A stretch of 36,162 bases of DNA, from NCBI GenBank assembly GCA_014240065.1, contig JAAZXR010000044.1, positions 1 to 36,162 on the forward strand, written 5' to 3'. The notes under the pieces are model-generated. The model did not search any database, was not told where the DNA came from, and worked only from the letters and a program-made list of their open reading frames with translations. This DNA is from Myxococcales bacterium. Its GTDB lineage: Bacteria; Myxococcota_A; Polyangia; Nannocystales; Nannocystaceae. Each line of letters opens with the position of its first letter. The first letter of the stretch is position 1. Positions 8,761-17,751 of this stretch are shown one piece after another. A program made the translations under genes and the position numbers.

Positions 8761-9954
8761 TCAGCGGTTGTCCTCGTCCATGATCCGGGCGCCCTCCATC
8801 AAGAGCCCGGTCGTGGTCGATTTTATCTCGTCTTCCATGTCGACTTCCATGGCGGAGAAACTGAACTTCCCCTTGGTCCAGGCGAGCGCTGCGTAGACCG
8901 ATTGGCGTCCGTCGAGATCATCACGTTTTTCGATACGCGCCTGGATGACCTGTCCCCGCCGCAGGAAGAACCGCGCGACGGTGTCGTCTTCGCCGTTTTT
9001 CAACAGCAACAGCCCATCCTTGCGCTCCATCTCCAGCATCACGAGCAAGCTGGACAGCCCGAGCTGCTCGAGTCGACCGCGCAGTCCACTGTTCTTTCGT
9101 CGGATGCCCGGAAAGGTAGGCGGCTCAGCGTTGGCGGAGTCTGTCACCGAGGGCGTCGTCAGCTCGGGCACTTCTTGTCCGTCCGGAGGTGGCTGAGCGC
9201 CGCCGGCATCAGGAGGCGGCGTCATGCCTGGATCCATTGGTGTTCCGTCGGGACCAGGGGCCGGATACCCTGGGGGAGGGTGTCCGTATCCGGGGGGGTA
9301 TCCGTACCCCGGTTGCATGGGAGGGTATCCTGGGGGAGGTTGCCCGTAGCCGAAGCCTGGGGGAGGCTGTCCGTAGCCCGGTGGCGCTTGTCCGTAGCCG
9401 TAGCCTGGGGGAGGAGGCTGCCCGTAGCCGTAGCCTGGGGGAGGCTGCCCGTAGGGTCCGGGCCCCGCGGGAGGTCCGACGGTGGGGTTGGGTTGGGTTG
9501 GCACGCGCGCGTGAGGTTGCGTCGTCGCTTGTTGGTTGGGTTGCGACGGTGCGTCCGAAGACGGTGCGGAGGGCGCGTCGCCGGTGCGGTTGACGGCCGC
9601 ATGTACGCGCTTCTCGAGGTCGTCGAACCGGAAGGGTTTGGTGATGTAGTCTTCGGGGGCGAGCCCCATGGACCTCAGCTTCCCCTCGTCTTTCCCGAGG
9701 GCCGTCAAGTAGAGCACGGGCACCCGCTGCAGCGAGGGATCGGCGCGCATCTCCGACACCAACTTTTGTCCGTCCATCTCCGGCATCATCACGTCCGTGA
9801 TCACGAGGTCGGGCGTATTTCGCCGCGCGAGATCGAGGGCTTCTCTCCCGTGCTTGGCCGTCTCAACGACGTAATTCCGGGTCTTGAGGGTCGAGGAAAC
9901 CATCCTCAAGATCCACGGATCGTCATCCACGACGAGTAGATGAATGGGATTCAT
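8761..9954 (-). CDS. Response regulator: receiver, Pro/Gly/Tyr-rich linker, PATAN (DUF4388) domain
   Basis: A 397-residue protein. Residues 1-122 are a complete receiver: acidic D10-D12, phospho-acceptor D54 in VITDVMMPEMDG, T84, and K106 in TKPF. Residues about 125-280 are low complexity: Gln/Pro/Thr, then many PPPGYGYGQ repeats. Residues about 285-397 match the PATAN/DUF4388 domain (GLRGRLEQLGLSSLLVMLEMERKDGLLLL, RRGQVIQARIE, ALAWTKGKFSF), a module known in cyanobacterial PatA and many myxobacterial proteins. The phosphorylation site is intact but no partner histidine kinase is nearby. The 8744-8229 membrane protein gene follows on the same strand. The output is unknown; PATAN is thought to mediate protein contacts, not DNA binding. 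Confidence 0.9.
   Translation of the reverse strand: MNPIHLLVVDDDPWILRMVSSTLKTRNYVVETAKHGREALDLARRNTPDLVITDVMMPEMDGQKLVSEMRADPSLQRVPVLYLTALGKDEGKLRSMGLAPEDYITKPFRFDDLEKRVHAAVNRTGDAPSAPSSDAPSQPNQQATTQPHARVPTQPNPTVGPPAGPGPYGQPPPGYGYGQPPPPGYGYGQAPPGYGQPPPGFGYGQPPPGYPPMQPGYGYPPGYGHPPPGYPAPGPDGTPMDPGMTPPPDAGGAQPPPDGQEVPELTTPSVTDSANAEPPTFPGIRRKNSGLRGRLEQLGLSSLLVMLEMERKDGLLLLKNGEDDTVARFFLRRGQVIQARIEKRDDLDGRQSVYAALAWTKGKFSFSAMEVDMEDEIKSTTTGLLMEGARIMDEDNR
9288..9480. repeat. Imperfect tandem repeats encoding the PGYGYGQPPP linker
   Basis: Runs of a 12-30 bp theme such as TGGGGGAGG-TGTCCGTAGCC recur imperfectly through this stretch, inside the receiver-PATAN gene. They encode PPPGYGYGQ-type units. Length variation between strains would be expected from repeat slippage. 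Confidence 0.8.
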
Positions 9955-10793
9955 GCGACTGCGTTAGCGTAGGCAGGGTGCCTTGGGGTGTCAAACCGCA
10001 ATCGCCCTATGACCGCGAGAAATTTGCTGCCCGATACTCCTCGTGAATCATCAACGGAGCAGATGTACAGACTCACTTTAGTAGTGGTGGCCGGTACACT
10101 TTCTGGGACGCTGGATCTTTTGGTGTGTCCCGCGATTCGCGTCGCGGTGAGCACGTCATCCCAGACACGATGGGGAGATTCACCGTGGCGCCCGCTGGAG
10201 GCCGCTTCTCGGTAAATCGGTTGGGTGGGACTTTAAGGAGCGGCTCGGGGTCATGGCCCAGCAGAGCACGCTCAGCGGTGGGACGGCGCGGGATTTCGAG
10301 CGGCAGCGAGGGGGTCGCGCCGGTGGCTGCCCAGACAAACCGCGTGAATGACGCGTCCTCGGGGGCGCGGGGCTGCGGGATTCGTCGCCTGATCTCACGA
10401 AATGGCTGGCGCGGGATCGACGTTGGCCGTGGCCCGTCGCCGCGGGCCCGCAGAAACGCGGGAACGCGGTCGAAGACGGCGGTGCGATCGAGATGCGGCC
10501 GTGTCTCAGTAAACGACCTCTGCGCGCGCGGCCCGGGCGCTGGAGGCCGCGTGCGCGATAATGCGCAGGCCCCGCAACAGGCGGAATGGGGCGCACCGAT
10601 GGAGGCGATCCGTCACCGTCCGATTGGGAAAATCGGCGCTCCCTCGACCCGCAGCGCGTTGATGGAGTCGCGGCCGACCCTCGCGAAGAACGAGGTGATT
10701 GAGCGCGTGACAGCGGGCGTGCGCGCTGGAATTTCACGAGTGTTCGGCGGCGACTGCTTGCCCGCGGCGGAGTCGCTCTGTCACACTCTCGGC
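9955..10793. other. 839-bp stretch without a convincing gene
   Basis: Flanked by the start of the receiver-PATAN gene (minus) and the start of a lipoprotein gene (plus), so it must hold at least two promoters. Open frames cross it on both strands, but their translations are Arg/Ser/Gly/Pro-rich with no recognisable domain. The part at 10010-10130 is visibly less GC-rich than its surroundings. I see no tRNA-like cloverleaf, insertion-sequence ends or tandem repeats. It could hold a decayed gene or an undetected small RNA. Confidence 0.5.
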
Positions 10794-11423
10794 ATGAGAA
10801 CCCGTGTCTTCGTGCCCGCCGTGATGTTGTCTCTCAGCGCCAACGCCTGTGGAGCTGATTCGAATTCTGGTGACGGTCACGATGTCATCCAGATCGAGAT
10901 GCACTGGGCGGAGAATATCAGCGAAGACCCGTTTGTAGGTACGACGCGACTTGTGGCTCGCCTCAAGTACTCGCAGTGCATCAATCAGTTCTACCTGGCG
11001 GATTCTCCAGCCTACCAGTTCGACGCGATCGAAGGGGAGAAGGTGCTCAACGACTGGGTCGACAACAACCGCATCTGCGATGGCGACGAGTACCTGGGGG
11101 CCATGGGCTGCGAGGTGGAGTCCGTCCAACAAGTGTTCATCGACGCGGAGAATCCCGACGCGGCTCAGGGACTGTTGACGATCAATTTCACCATCACCGA
11201 TGACGACCTCTCGGGACGCAAGGTCGTCTTCGGGCCGCTCCCGGACGCAGGACTCACCGACGCGACCTGTGGAGGCAAGCCTAACGTGTCGATCAACCAG
11301 GACGTCTTGAAGGGCTACGACGCGAATGACGTGTTGCTCTGGGAGGTCAGCACGTTCGGATACACGGGGTATCGAGTCGGTCAGACGGCGGTGGGCGAAG
11401 TCTTGATCAAGACCGTGATGTGA
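10794..11423 (+). CDS. Predicted lipoprotein or secreted protein, unknown function
   Basis: A 209-residue protein from the ATG at 10794, with an N-terminal export signal (RTRVFVPAVMLSLSANAC). The cysteine at residue 19 could be lipidated, although ANAC is an imperfect lipobox. The mature part is acidic and beta-rich, with several cysteines that could form disulfides (SQCINQFY, NRICDGDE, AMGCEVES, DATCGGK). The frame stays open for about 670 bp upstream, but that sequence does not look coding. The next gene starts 7 bp after the stop, so the two are probably cotranscribed. I recognise no family. Confidence 0.75.
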   Translation: MRTRVFVPAVMLSLSANACGADSNSGDGHDVIQIEMHWAENISEDPFVGTTRLVARLKYSQCINQFYLADSPAYQFDAIEGEKVLNDWVDNNRICDGDEYLGAMGCEVESVQQVFIDAENPDAAQGLLTINFTITDDDLSGRKVVFGPLPDAGLTDATCGGKPNVSINQDVLKGYDANDVLLWEVSTFGYTGYRVGQTAVGEVLIKTVM

Positions 11424-11430
11424 ACGTGCC

Positions 11431-12174
11431 GTGACTTCGGGAGCTCTTCGTTGTCGGCGCGTGCGCGGCTGCCTGCTCGCGCTCCTCGGGAGCGGCTGCT
11501 CCTCGCCGCTCGGCGCGTGCGCGGGATCCGTGCCCGAACAATTTGAAGCGACCGGCGGACCGGCGGGTGCCGACAACCGGGGAGAGGTCATCGAGGGCTG
11601 TCTCCGCCCACCTCCACAGACCCTGCTGACGGTGGGGGGAGGCTGCGGCTGGGGGCTCGTGGAGGCATCAACTGCCGCGACGAAGGGGCGGGTGTTCGAG
11701 CTTCGAAGTCTCCGCCCAAAGACCGACGACGCCCCGCTCATGGCTCCGCTGCCCGCGTGGTGCGAGGCGCCAGCGCGCTGCACGATCGCGGCGGCGCATG
11801 TGGGGCCTCGCATCTTGCTGTGGTACTCGCGGCGCCCTTTAGATCCAGAGGGAGCCGCGACGCGTGAGGGGCTGTGGATGTCGCCGGAGCCGGGGGCGCA
11901 AGCGGCGAGAGAGGTGGCCGATCCCTGGCTGGGGCCGCCGTGGATCGATCGCGGGGTGTCTCGCGGGCCGGCGCGCCGGTGGCGACCACGGGCGTGCGGT
12001 GGAGATGTTCTCTTCGAGGAGTCCGCGCACCCGTCGCTCGCCCCGCTTGCCCCGCTCACGATCCGCCGCGGCGTGCTCGTCGGAGATCGCATCGTCCCCA
12101 TCGACTCCCCGGCGTCGCCGGACTCGCGCCCATGCTCGGACGTTGTCTTCCAGGATGCGGTGCGTCCGCTCTAG
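11431..12174 (+). CDS. Predicted lipoprotein, unknown function
   Basis: A 247-residue protein from a GTG at 11431. The N-terminus (RCRRVRGCLLALLGSGCSS) is a lipoprotein signal with the lipobox GSGC. The mature protein is Pro/Gly/Ala-rich and contains scattered cysteines (EGCLRPPP, GGCGWG, WCEAPARC, RACGGD, RPCSD) suggestive of disulfides in an exported domain. It follows the preceding lipoprotein gene by 7 bp and is convergent with the Cys-rich gene at 12185. I recognise no domain. Confidence 0.65.
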   Translation: MTSGALRCRRVRGCLLALLGSGCSSPLGACAGSVPEQFEATGGPAGADNRGEVIEGCLRPPPQTLLTVGGGCGWGLVEASTAATKGRVFELRSLRPKTDDAPLMAPLPAWCEAPARCTIAAAHVGPRILLWYSRRPLDPEGAATREGLWMSPEPGAQAAREVADPWLGPPWIDRGVSRGPARRWRPRACGGDVLFEESAHPSLAPLAPLTIRRGVLVGDRIVPIDSPASPDSRPCSDVVFQDAVRPL

Positions 12175-12184
12175 CGCGCCGACC

Positions 12185-13009
12185 TTAGAACGGGATGTGG
12201 CAGGCGCCGATCCCTGGGGGGTAGCCTGGCGCGTCAAGCGGGACACACTCGAGGTTCGCAGCGCAGTCATCGGTGGTGCCCTCGGGGTCACACAGCGGCG
12301 CGCAGCAGGACGTCTCCGCGCAATCGAGGAGGAGGCCCGCGTAGAGGCAGACGAGGCCCTCGTCGCAGAGTTTCTGGGTGAAGGCGCCACACCCTTGACC
12401 GGCGTCGTGCAGGTTGACGGACGATTCGAAGCGGCACGCGAAGCCGACCGGCGACTCCATACACCGCATGGTCGGGGCGGGGCATTCGGGGGTCAACGGA
12501 GCGCAGGACGGTGCGCAGTAGCTGGCCCCGATGCCGACCGTGGAGAGGCACCTCGCGTCGGCGCTGCACCCCTCGTCATGTACGCACAGCGGGAGGCAGA
12601 GCCCTTGCGAGTCCAAGAAGGACGAGGGGAGGCAGGCGCTGCCTTTTGGGCAGCCGTCGTTGGAGGCGCCGCTCACCACATCGCACAAGCCGTAGGTTGA
12701 ATTCCACGCGAGCTCGTCGACGCACTCGTAGCGGACGTCCCCCTCTACCTCGACGAACGCGCTGCACTTAAATCCGTCGGGGCAAGATTGCTGGACGGGA
12801 TCGCAGAGCTTGGAGCTCGGTGGAGGGGCTCCTCCATCCGCACCGTCGCCACCGCCGCTGCTCGTGAGGAGGTCGCTGTCTGGGACGCGCTCACACGCGG
12901 GGGAGGTGGCGACCAGGCATAGGAGCGAGAGCGCGACTCGGCTGCGACGGCTGCGACGGCTGCGAAGGCTACGATGGCTACGATGGCAAAAGCGAACGCC
13001 CACGTCCAA
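12185..13009 (-). CDS. Cys-rich exported protein, probable lipoprotein
   Basis: A 274-residue protein. The signal region begins with an unusual basic Arg/Ser repeat (RSHRSLRSRRSRRSR), followed by VALSLLCLVATSPAC, whose cysteine is a possible lipidation site. The mature part has about 30 cysteines in units like CPDGFKC, CPKGSACLP, CLPLCVHDEGCSADARCLS and CDEGLVCL, the small disulfide-rich repeats common in myxobacterial surface proteins. The start is uncertain: TTG at 13009 and GTG at 13003 are both possible and neither has a clear Shine-Dalgarno. A role in adhesion or binding is plausible but not shown. Confidence 0.75.
   Translation of the reverse strand: MDVGVRFCHRSHRSLRSRRSRRSRVALSLLCLVATSPACERVPDSDLLTSSGGGDGADGGAPPPSSKLCDPVQQSCPDGFKCSAFVEVEGDVRYECVDELAWNSTYGLCDVVSGASNDGCPKGSACLPSSFLDSQGLCLPLCVHDEGCSADARCLSTVGIGASYCAPSCAPLTPECPAPTMRCMESPVGFACRFESSVNLHDAGQGCGAFTQKLCDEGLVCLYAGLLLDCAETSCCAPLCDPEGTTDDCAANLECVPLDAPGYPPGIGACHIPF
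12940..12984. repeat. Five 9-bp tandem repeats in a signal-peptide-coding region
   Basis: The unit GGCTGCGAC occurs twice exactly at 12940-12957, then as GGCTGCGAA and twice as GGCTACGAT through 12984. On the minus strand it encodes the Arg/Ser-rich n-region of the Cys-rich protein. Copy changes would alter signal-peptide charge without shifting the frame. Confidence 0.85.
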
Positions 13010-13049
13010 GGTCTAGCATGCGCCTTCGGGTCGCGCGAGGTGACCGCGC

Positions 13050-13514
13050 CTATTCGCGATGGCGCCCGCGCAGCGTTCGATCCGCGCAGGCATCGACCAG
13101 AAAACGGGCAGCGTCTCTCCCGGCGTCGAGGTCGTCACCGGCCGTGTTGCGGATGGAGACGAGCCCGCCGGCGCTCGCTTGAAATTGAAGGGAGCGCAGG
13201 GCTTTGGCGCGCCCTCGGGCGGACGTCGGCAAATCGAAGAGCGGCGCGTCGTCGGACAGCGCCCGCAAGTGATCCATGTAGCTGCGGCCCCACACGCGGG
13301 CGAGCTGGTCGATCGACGTGGAGGCGTCATCGTACCTCGCGACGAGGTACCCGTTGAGTCCCATCCCGGCCGCGCGCCGCAGATGCGTGATCACGCGCCG
13401 GCGGTGGGCGCCCGGCGCGTCGGCGAGCACAAGTTCGCGTCGCGCCGCGTCGATCCACTCCTCCGCTTGGAGTCTCAGCAGCCAGTGCGCGTCATCGCGG
13501 TTGGACTCGGTCAT
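13050..13514 (-). CDS. Predicted helical protein, unknown function
   Basis: A 154-residue soluble protein with no signal peptide or membrane segment. It appears almost wholly alpha-helical (DAHWLLRLQAEEWIDAARREL, HRRRVITHLRRAAGMGLNGYL, AARFLVDACADRTL). It recalls HEPN-like or other small helical bundles, but I see no RX4-6H nuclease motif and claim no family. It starts 8 bp after the stop of the repeat-tailed lipoprotein gene and is probably the last gene of the unit that includes carB and greA. Confidence 0.6.
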   Translation of the reverse strand: MTESNRDDAHWLLRLQAEEWIDAARRELVLADAPGAHRRRVITHLRRAAGMGLNGYLVARYDDASTSIDQLARVWGRSYMDHLRALSDDAPLFDLPTSARGRAKALRSLQFQASAGGLVSIRNTAGDDLDAGRDAARFLVDACADRTLRGRHRE

Positions 13515-13522
13515 CGTCCCCG

Positions 13523-13915
13523 CTACCCGCCGGTGGATCCAGAGTCGGTGCCGGTGGATCCAGAGTCGGTGCCGGTGGCGCCGGAGTCGGTGCCGGTGGC
13601 GCCGGAGTCGGTGCCGGTGTCGTCTCCATCACCGCCGAGGTCGAGCTTCGTGAGCATGTCCATATGTGGCTGCATGGGGTCGAGCCCGTCGTCGCCGTCC
13701 GTGAGTGATTCGTCGTTCACGCACTCGCCAAGCTGTTCGGGCGGGCGACACTCGTCGGGCGGGAGAATCGACCCGTTGTAGGCGCACACCAGCCCGTCGG
13801 CGCAGTCCGAGCCGCAGCGGCAGACCTCGCCGGCCGAAGGCTTACATCCACCGAGGGAGGCGACGGTGACGAGCAGCCCTAGCCACCGGGTGGAGCGTGG
13901 GACCAACGTGCTCAC
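13523..13915 (-). CDS. Small lipoprotein with C-terminal Thr/Asp/Ser/Gly repeats
   Basis: A 130-residue protein. The signal WLGLLVTVASLGGC has a good lipobox LGGC at residue 24. A short Cys-rich part follows (EVCRCGSDCADGLVCAYNG), then an acidic spacer, then four units of GTDSGAT/GTDSGST ending in TGG. The GTG start at 13915-13913 overlaps the greA stop as GTGA, so translation is probably coupled to greA. The tail resembles the Asp/Thr/Gly repeats of other myxobacterial lipoproteins but lies at the C-terminus. The function is unknown. Confidence 0.75.
   Translation of the reverse strand: MSTLVPRSTRWLGLLVTVASLGGCKPSAGEVCRCGSDCADGLVCAYNGSILPPDECRPPEQLGECVNDESLTDGDDGLDPMQPHMDMLTKLDLGGDGDDTGTDSGATGTDSGATGTDSGSTGTDSGSTGG
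13530..13613. repeat. Four 21-bp tandem repeats encoding the lipoprotein tail
   Basis: Two identical 21-bp copies (13530-13550, 13551-13571) are followed by two identical variant copies (13572-13592, 13593-13613) and a partial one. Each encodes seven residues, GTDSGST or GTDSGAT. The pairwise identity points to recent duplication. Confidence 0.9.
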
Positions 13916-14397
13916 GAGACGGGCTTGAACTCCACCGACATGAGTTCGAACTCCCGATCACCGCGGGGCAGCTTGACGAGGATTTCATCGCCTTCCATCT
14001 TGCCGATCATGGCGCGAGCGACGGGGGAGTTGACGTTGATGAGCCCGCGTGCGACGTCGGCCTCGTCTTCGCCGACGATGGAGTACACGACCTCCTCCTC
14101 CGATTCGGCGTCCGTCAACGTGACGGTGGCTCCGAAGGCGACCTTCTCCGATTTGACGGTGGCGGGATCGATGACGACCGCGTTGGCGAGCCGGTATTCG
14201 AGCATGCGCATCCGGCCGTTGATTTGGGCCTGGCGCTCCTTGGCCGCGTGATACTCGGCGTTCTCTTTCAAGTCGCCGTGCTCGAGGGCGGCCTCGATTT
14301 CGCGAACGTTCTCGTGTCGGTCCACATCCCGCACTTGGCGGAGCTCCGCCTTGAGCTTGCGGTGACCTGTGGGTGTCATGGGAAATTTGTCGTCCAT
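13912..14397 (-). CDS. greA: Transcription elongation factor GreA
   Basis: Binds the secondary channel of RNA polymerase and stimulates cleavage of backtracked transcripts. The 161-residue protein shows the N-terminal coiled coil with PMTPTGHRKLKAELRQV, and the tip motif GDLKENAEYHAAKERQ, which carries the acidic residues used in catalysis. The C-terminal FKBP-like domain follows (VGEDEADVARGLINVNSPVARAMIG, GDEILVKLPRG). It lies 51 bp downstream of carB on the same strand, an order also seen in other proteobacteria. The GTGA overlap with the lipoprotein gene is unusual. Confidence 0.96.
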   Translation of the reverse strand: MDDKFPMTPTGHRKLKAELRQVRDVDRHENVREIEAALEHGDLKENAEYHAAKERQAQINGRMRMLEYRLANAVVIDPATVKSEKVAFGATVTLTDAESEEEVVYSIVGEDEADVARGLINVNSPVARAMIGKMEGDEILVKLPRGDREFELMSVEFKPVS

Positions 14398-14448
14398 GGT
14401 GATCTCATTTCGTGCGCCGACCCGCGCATGACCGCGGGGTTGAGGCCC

Positions 14449-17400
14449 TCACTCGGGGCCCGAACTCGCGGAACGATAACCCTCAGGCGGAGCGCTCAAT
14501 GCGTCCCCTTGCTTCAGCGGGGGCATCTTGTGGCACTCCTGAAGAGATATCGCTTTTTCGCTGGATGCACCAGCGCGGGCCGCCTCGATAGCGCTGACTG
14601 CGGCCATCGCGCCAAAGATCGTCGTGAAGTGAGGGATGCGTCGGGTCAGCACGGTCCGCCGAATGGAGAAGGAATCCTTGATCGATTGGACCCCGACGGT
14701 GGTGTTGATGACCATGACGACATCGCCGTTCACGAGTCGGTCGACGATGTGCGGTCGCCCCTCCTTGACCTTGTTCACGGGTTCGCAGTCGTACCCGCGG
14801 GCGCGGATGGCCCGGGCGGTCCCTCGGGTCGCGATGAACGAGAAGCCGAGCGCATGGAGACGATCGAGGACGGGTTTGACCGCCTCCTTGTCGCCGTCTC
14901 GAACGCTGACGAACACCAGCCCTTCTTGCGGGAGGTGAATATCGGCCGCCTCGAGCCCGAGCCTGAAGGCGTCTCCAAAGTTCTCCGCGAGGCCCATGAC
15001 CTCGCCGGTGCTCCGCATCTCTGGCGACAAGATGGTGTCGGCCTCCTTGAACTTCGTGAACGGAAATACGGGGACCTTCACGGCGACGAGGCTGGGTTGG
15101 CGCTCTTGAACGCCAAGCTCCGAGAGTCGCTTCCCGGCCGCCGCGAGCGCGCCGATCTTCGCGAGGGGCGTGCCGACGGCTTTGGAGACGAAGGGGACCG
15201 TTCGAGAGCCGCGAGGGTTCACCTCAAGCACGAACAGACGCCCGCCTTTGACGGCGAACTGTACGTTCATGAGCCCCACTACGCCGAGGGCGCGCGTCAG
15301 CTTGATCGTGGTCTGTCGGATCTCCTCGATCAGCTCCGGCGGCTCGTTCACCGGCGGCAGAGAGCAGCTTGAGTCGCCGCTGTGAACGCCCGCCTCTTCG
15401 ATATGTTCCATGATCCCTCCGACCACGACGTCTTCGCCGTCGCTCACCGCGTCCACGTCGAACTCGGTGGCGTTGTCCAAAAACTCGTCGATGAGCACGG
15501 GGTGGTCAGGGGAGGCTTCGACCGCCTCGCGCATATACTTGGCGAGGTGGGCGTCGGAGTACACAATCTCCATGGCCCTGCCACCGAGCACGTAGCTCGG
15601 CCGCACCAAGACCGGGTAGCCGATCTGGCGGGCCGACTCGAACGCCTCTTCGGGGGAGCGCGCCACCCCCCATCGCGGACAGGCGAGGCCGAGCTGGTTG
15701 AGCAGCTCGCCAAAGCGGCCGCGGTCCTCCGCGAGGTCGATGCTGTCGGCGGGGGTGCCGAGGAGTTTGTAGCCCGCGCGCTCGATGGAGTTCGCGAGCT
15801 TCAGGGGCGTCTGTCCGCCGAATTGCACCAACACGCCGACGAGCTCGCCCGCTTGACTCTCGACGTCGAGGATGTCGAGCACCCGCTCGAGCGTGAGCGG
15901 CTCAAAGTACAGGCGGTCGCTCGTGTCGTAGTCCGTAGAGACCGTCTCGGGGTTGCAGTTGACCATCACGGTCTCGAAGCCGGCGTCGGACAAGGCGAAC
16001 GCGGCGTGGCAGCAGCAGTAGTCGAACTCGAGCCCCTGACCGATGCGGTTCGGGCCGCCACCCAAGATGACGACTTTCTTTCGGTCGCTGACATTGGCCT
16101 CGCACTCCTCGTCGTAGGTAGAGTACAGGTACGGGGTGTGCGCCTCGAACTCGGCGGCGCAGGTGTCGATGGTCTTGAACACGGGGAGGATGCCGGCCTG
16201 GCGACGCTTGGCCCGGACAGAATCCTCTGACGTCCCGCACAGGTAGGCGATGCGACGATCGCTGAGCCCGGTGCGCTTCGCCCACCGCAGCATCTTGGGC
16301 ACGGGCACCTGGCCTGGCGTGGCGTGCCCGACCTCGTCTTCGCAGGCGACGATGGCCGCGATCTGGTGGAGGAACCACGGATCGATGCGGGTGCGGTGGT
16401 GGATATGCTCCACGGTCACGCCACGCCGGAGCGCGTAGCCGATGTACCAGAGGCGCGTGGGGCTCGGGCGGCTCAGCAGCAGGTCCAGCGACTCATCTGC
16501 GATGGGCTCGAGGGGCTCCCAGTCGAATCCGTAGGTGTCCGTCTCCATGCTGTTCATGGCCTTGCACAAGGATTCGCGGAAGGTGCGGCCGATGGCCATG
16601 GCCTCCCCGACGGATTTCATCTGAATGGTGAGCGTGTCGTCGGCGCCTGGGAATTTCTCAAACGTGAACCGCGGAATCTTCGTGACGATGTAGTCGATGG
16701 AGGGCTCAAAGCTCGCCGGCGTGACCTTCGTGATGTCGTTGTACAGCTCGTCGAGGGTGTAGCCCACGGCCAGCTTCGCCGCGAACTTGGCGATCGGGAA
16801 GCCCGTGGCCTTGGAGGCGAGGGCGGAGGAGCGGCTCACCCGTGGGTTCATCTCGATGACGACGATGCGCCCGGTGTCGGGCTCCACGGCGAACTGGATA
16901 TTGCAGCCGCCGGTGGTTACGCCCACCTCGGAGACCACCATCTTCGCCTGGTCCCGCATGCGCTGGAGCTCCTTGTCGGTGAGCGTGAGGGCAGGGGCGA
17001 TGGTGATGCTGTCGCCGGTGTGGACCCCCATGGGATCGATATTCTCGATGGAGCAGATGACGACGAAGTTGTCCTTCTCGTCCCGCATGACCTCGAGCTC
17101 GTACTCTTTCCAGCCGAGGATGGACTCTTCGATCAACGCCTCGCCGCGCATGCTCTCTGAGATCGCGAACTGCACCATGGAGTCGAACTCCTCGCGGTTG
17201 TAGGCGATGGCCGCGCCGGAGCCTCCCATCGTGAAGCTCGGCCGAATGATCGCCGGGAAGCCGATCTGCGTCTGGGCCGCTTGGGCCTCCTCGAGCGAGT
17301 GAATGTAGAAGGACCGGGGCACGTCGAGCCCGATCTTGAGCATGGCGGCCTTGAACAGGTCACGGTCCTCGGCCTTCTCGATCACGTCGGTCTTGGCGCC

Positions 17401-17748
17401 CAGGAGGGGCACGTTGTGGCGCTCGAGCACGCCGGCGTGGGCCGCCTCCACGGCGAGGTTCAGCGCCGTTTGCCCCCCGACGGTGGGCAAGATGGCGTCG
17501 GGCTTGACCTCACGGATGACGGCCTCGAGGTGCTCCACCGTCAGCGGCCGCACGTAGGTGGCCTCTGCCACCGCGGGGTCGGTCATGATGGTGGCGGGGT
17601 TCGAGTTCATCAACGAGACGCGATAGCCCTCCGCGACGAGGGCCTTCACGGCTTGAGTGCCGGAGTAGTCAAACTCACAAGCTTGCCCGATGACGATCGG
17701 TCCCGACCCGAGCACGAGGATCTTCTCGATGTCTGTACGTTTTGGCAT
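14449..17748 (-). CDS. carB: Carbamoyl-phosphate synthase, large subunit
   Basis: Makes carbamoyl phosphate from bicarbonate, ATP and ammonia delivered by the small subunit CarA, for pyrimidine and arginine synthesis. The 1099-residue protein has both ATP-grasp halves: the first begins with [21 protein letters not shown] and has [14 protein letters not shown]; the second begins with [21 protein letters not shown] and has [14 protein letters not shown]. The MGS-like regulatory domain follows at the C-terminus ([42 protein letters not shown]). It is about 25 residues longer than the E. coli enzyme, through an extra C-terminal tail. carA is not adjacent here. It starts 3 bp after the upstream helical-repeat gene. 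Confidence 0.98.
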   Translation of the reverse strand: MPKRTDIEKILVLGSGPIVIGQACEFDYSGTQAVKALVAEGYRVSLMNSNPATIMTDPAVAEATYVRPLTVEHLEAVIREVKPDAILPTVGGQTALNLAVEAAHAGVLERHNVPLLGAKTDVIEKAEDRDLFKAAMLKIGLDVPRSFYIHSLEEAQAAQTQIGFPAIIRPSFTMGGSGAAIAYNREEFDSMVQFAISESMRGEALIEESILGWKEYELEVMRDEKDNFVVICSIENIDPMGVHTGDSITIAPALTLTDKELQRMRDQAKMVVSEVGVTTGGCNIQFAVEPDTGRIVVIEMNPRVSRSSALASKATGFPIAKFAAKLAVGYTLDELYNDITKVTPASFEPSIDYIVTKIPRFTFEKFPGADDTLTIQMKSVGEAMAIGRTFRESLCKAMNSMETDTYGFDWEPLEPIADESLDLLLSRPSPTRLWYIGYALRRGVTVEHIHHRTRIDPWFLHQIAAIVACEDEVGHATPGQVPVPKMLRWAKRTGLSDRRIAYLCGTSEDSVRAKRRQAGILPVFKTIDTCAAEFEAHTPYLYSTYDEECEANVSDRKKVVILGGGPNRIGQGLEFDYCCCHAAFALSDAGFETVMVNCNPETVSTDYDTSDRLYFEPLTLERVLDILDVESQAGELVGVLVQFGGQTPLKLANSIERAGYKLLGTPADSIDLAEDRGRFGELLNQLGLACPRWGVARSPEEAFESARQIGYPVLVRPSYVLGGRAMEIVYSDAHLAKYMREAVEASPDHPVLIDEFLDNATEFDVDAVSDGEDVVVGGIMEHIEEAGVHSGDSSCSLPPVNEPPELIEEIRQTTIKLTRALGVVGLMNVQFAVKGGRLFVLEVNPRGSRTVPFVSKAVGTPLAKIGALAAAGKRLSELGVQERQPSLVAVKVPVFPFTKFKEADTILSPEMRSTGEVMGLAENFGDAFRLGLEAADIHLPQEGLVFVSVRDGDKEAVKPVLDRLHALGFSFIATRGTARAIRARGYDCEPVNKVKEGRPHIVDRLVNGDVVMVINTTVGVQSIKDSFSIRRTVLTRRIPHFTTIFGAMAAVSAIEAARAGASSEKAISLQECHKMPPLKQGDALSAPPEGYRSASSGPE

Positions 17749-17751
17749 GCC

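Noticed and set aside
9288-9480. Possible CRISPR array
   Set aside because: The repeats are imperfect, contiguous and in frame with the receiver-PATAN protein, with no spacers or cas genes.
10180-10737. 185-codon minus-strand open frame in the empty stretch
   Set aside because: Arg/Ser/Pro-rich translation with no family resemblance, no Shine-Dalgarno and no domain; typical of chance frames at this GC content.
10125-10793. Upstream extension of the lipoprotein at 10794 to a 432-residue protein
   Set aside because: It would bury a good export signal in the middle of the protein, and the added part has low-complexity composition.
10734-12101. 455-codon minus-strand open frame
   Set aside because: It runs antisense to two lipoprotein genes with proper signal peptides; its own translation is Arg/Ser/Pro-rich low complexity.
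13897-15372. 491-codon open frame on the plus strand opposite greA and the 3' half of carB
   Set aside because: Its translation has no recognisable domain and is an antisense shadow of two clearly conserved genes in GC-rich DNA.
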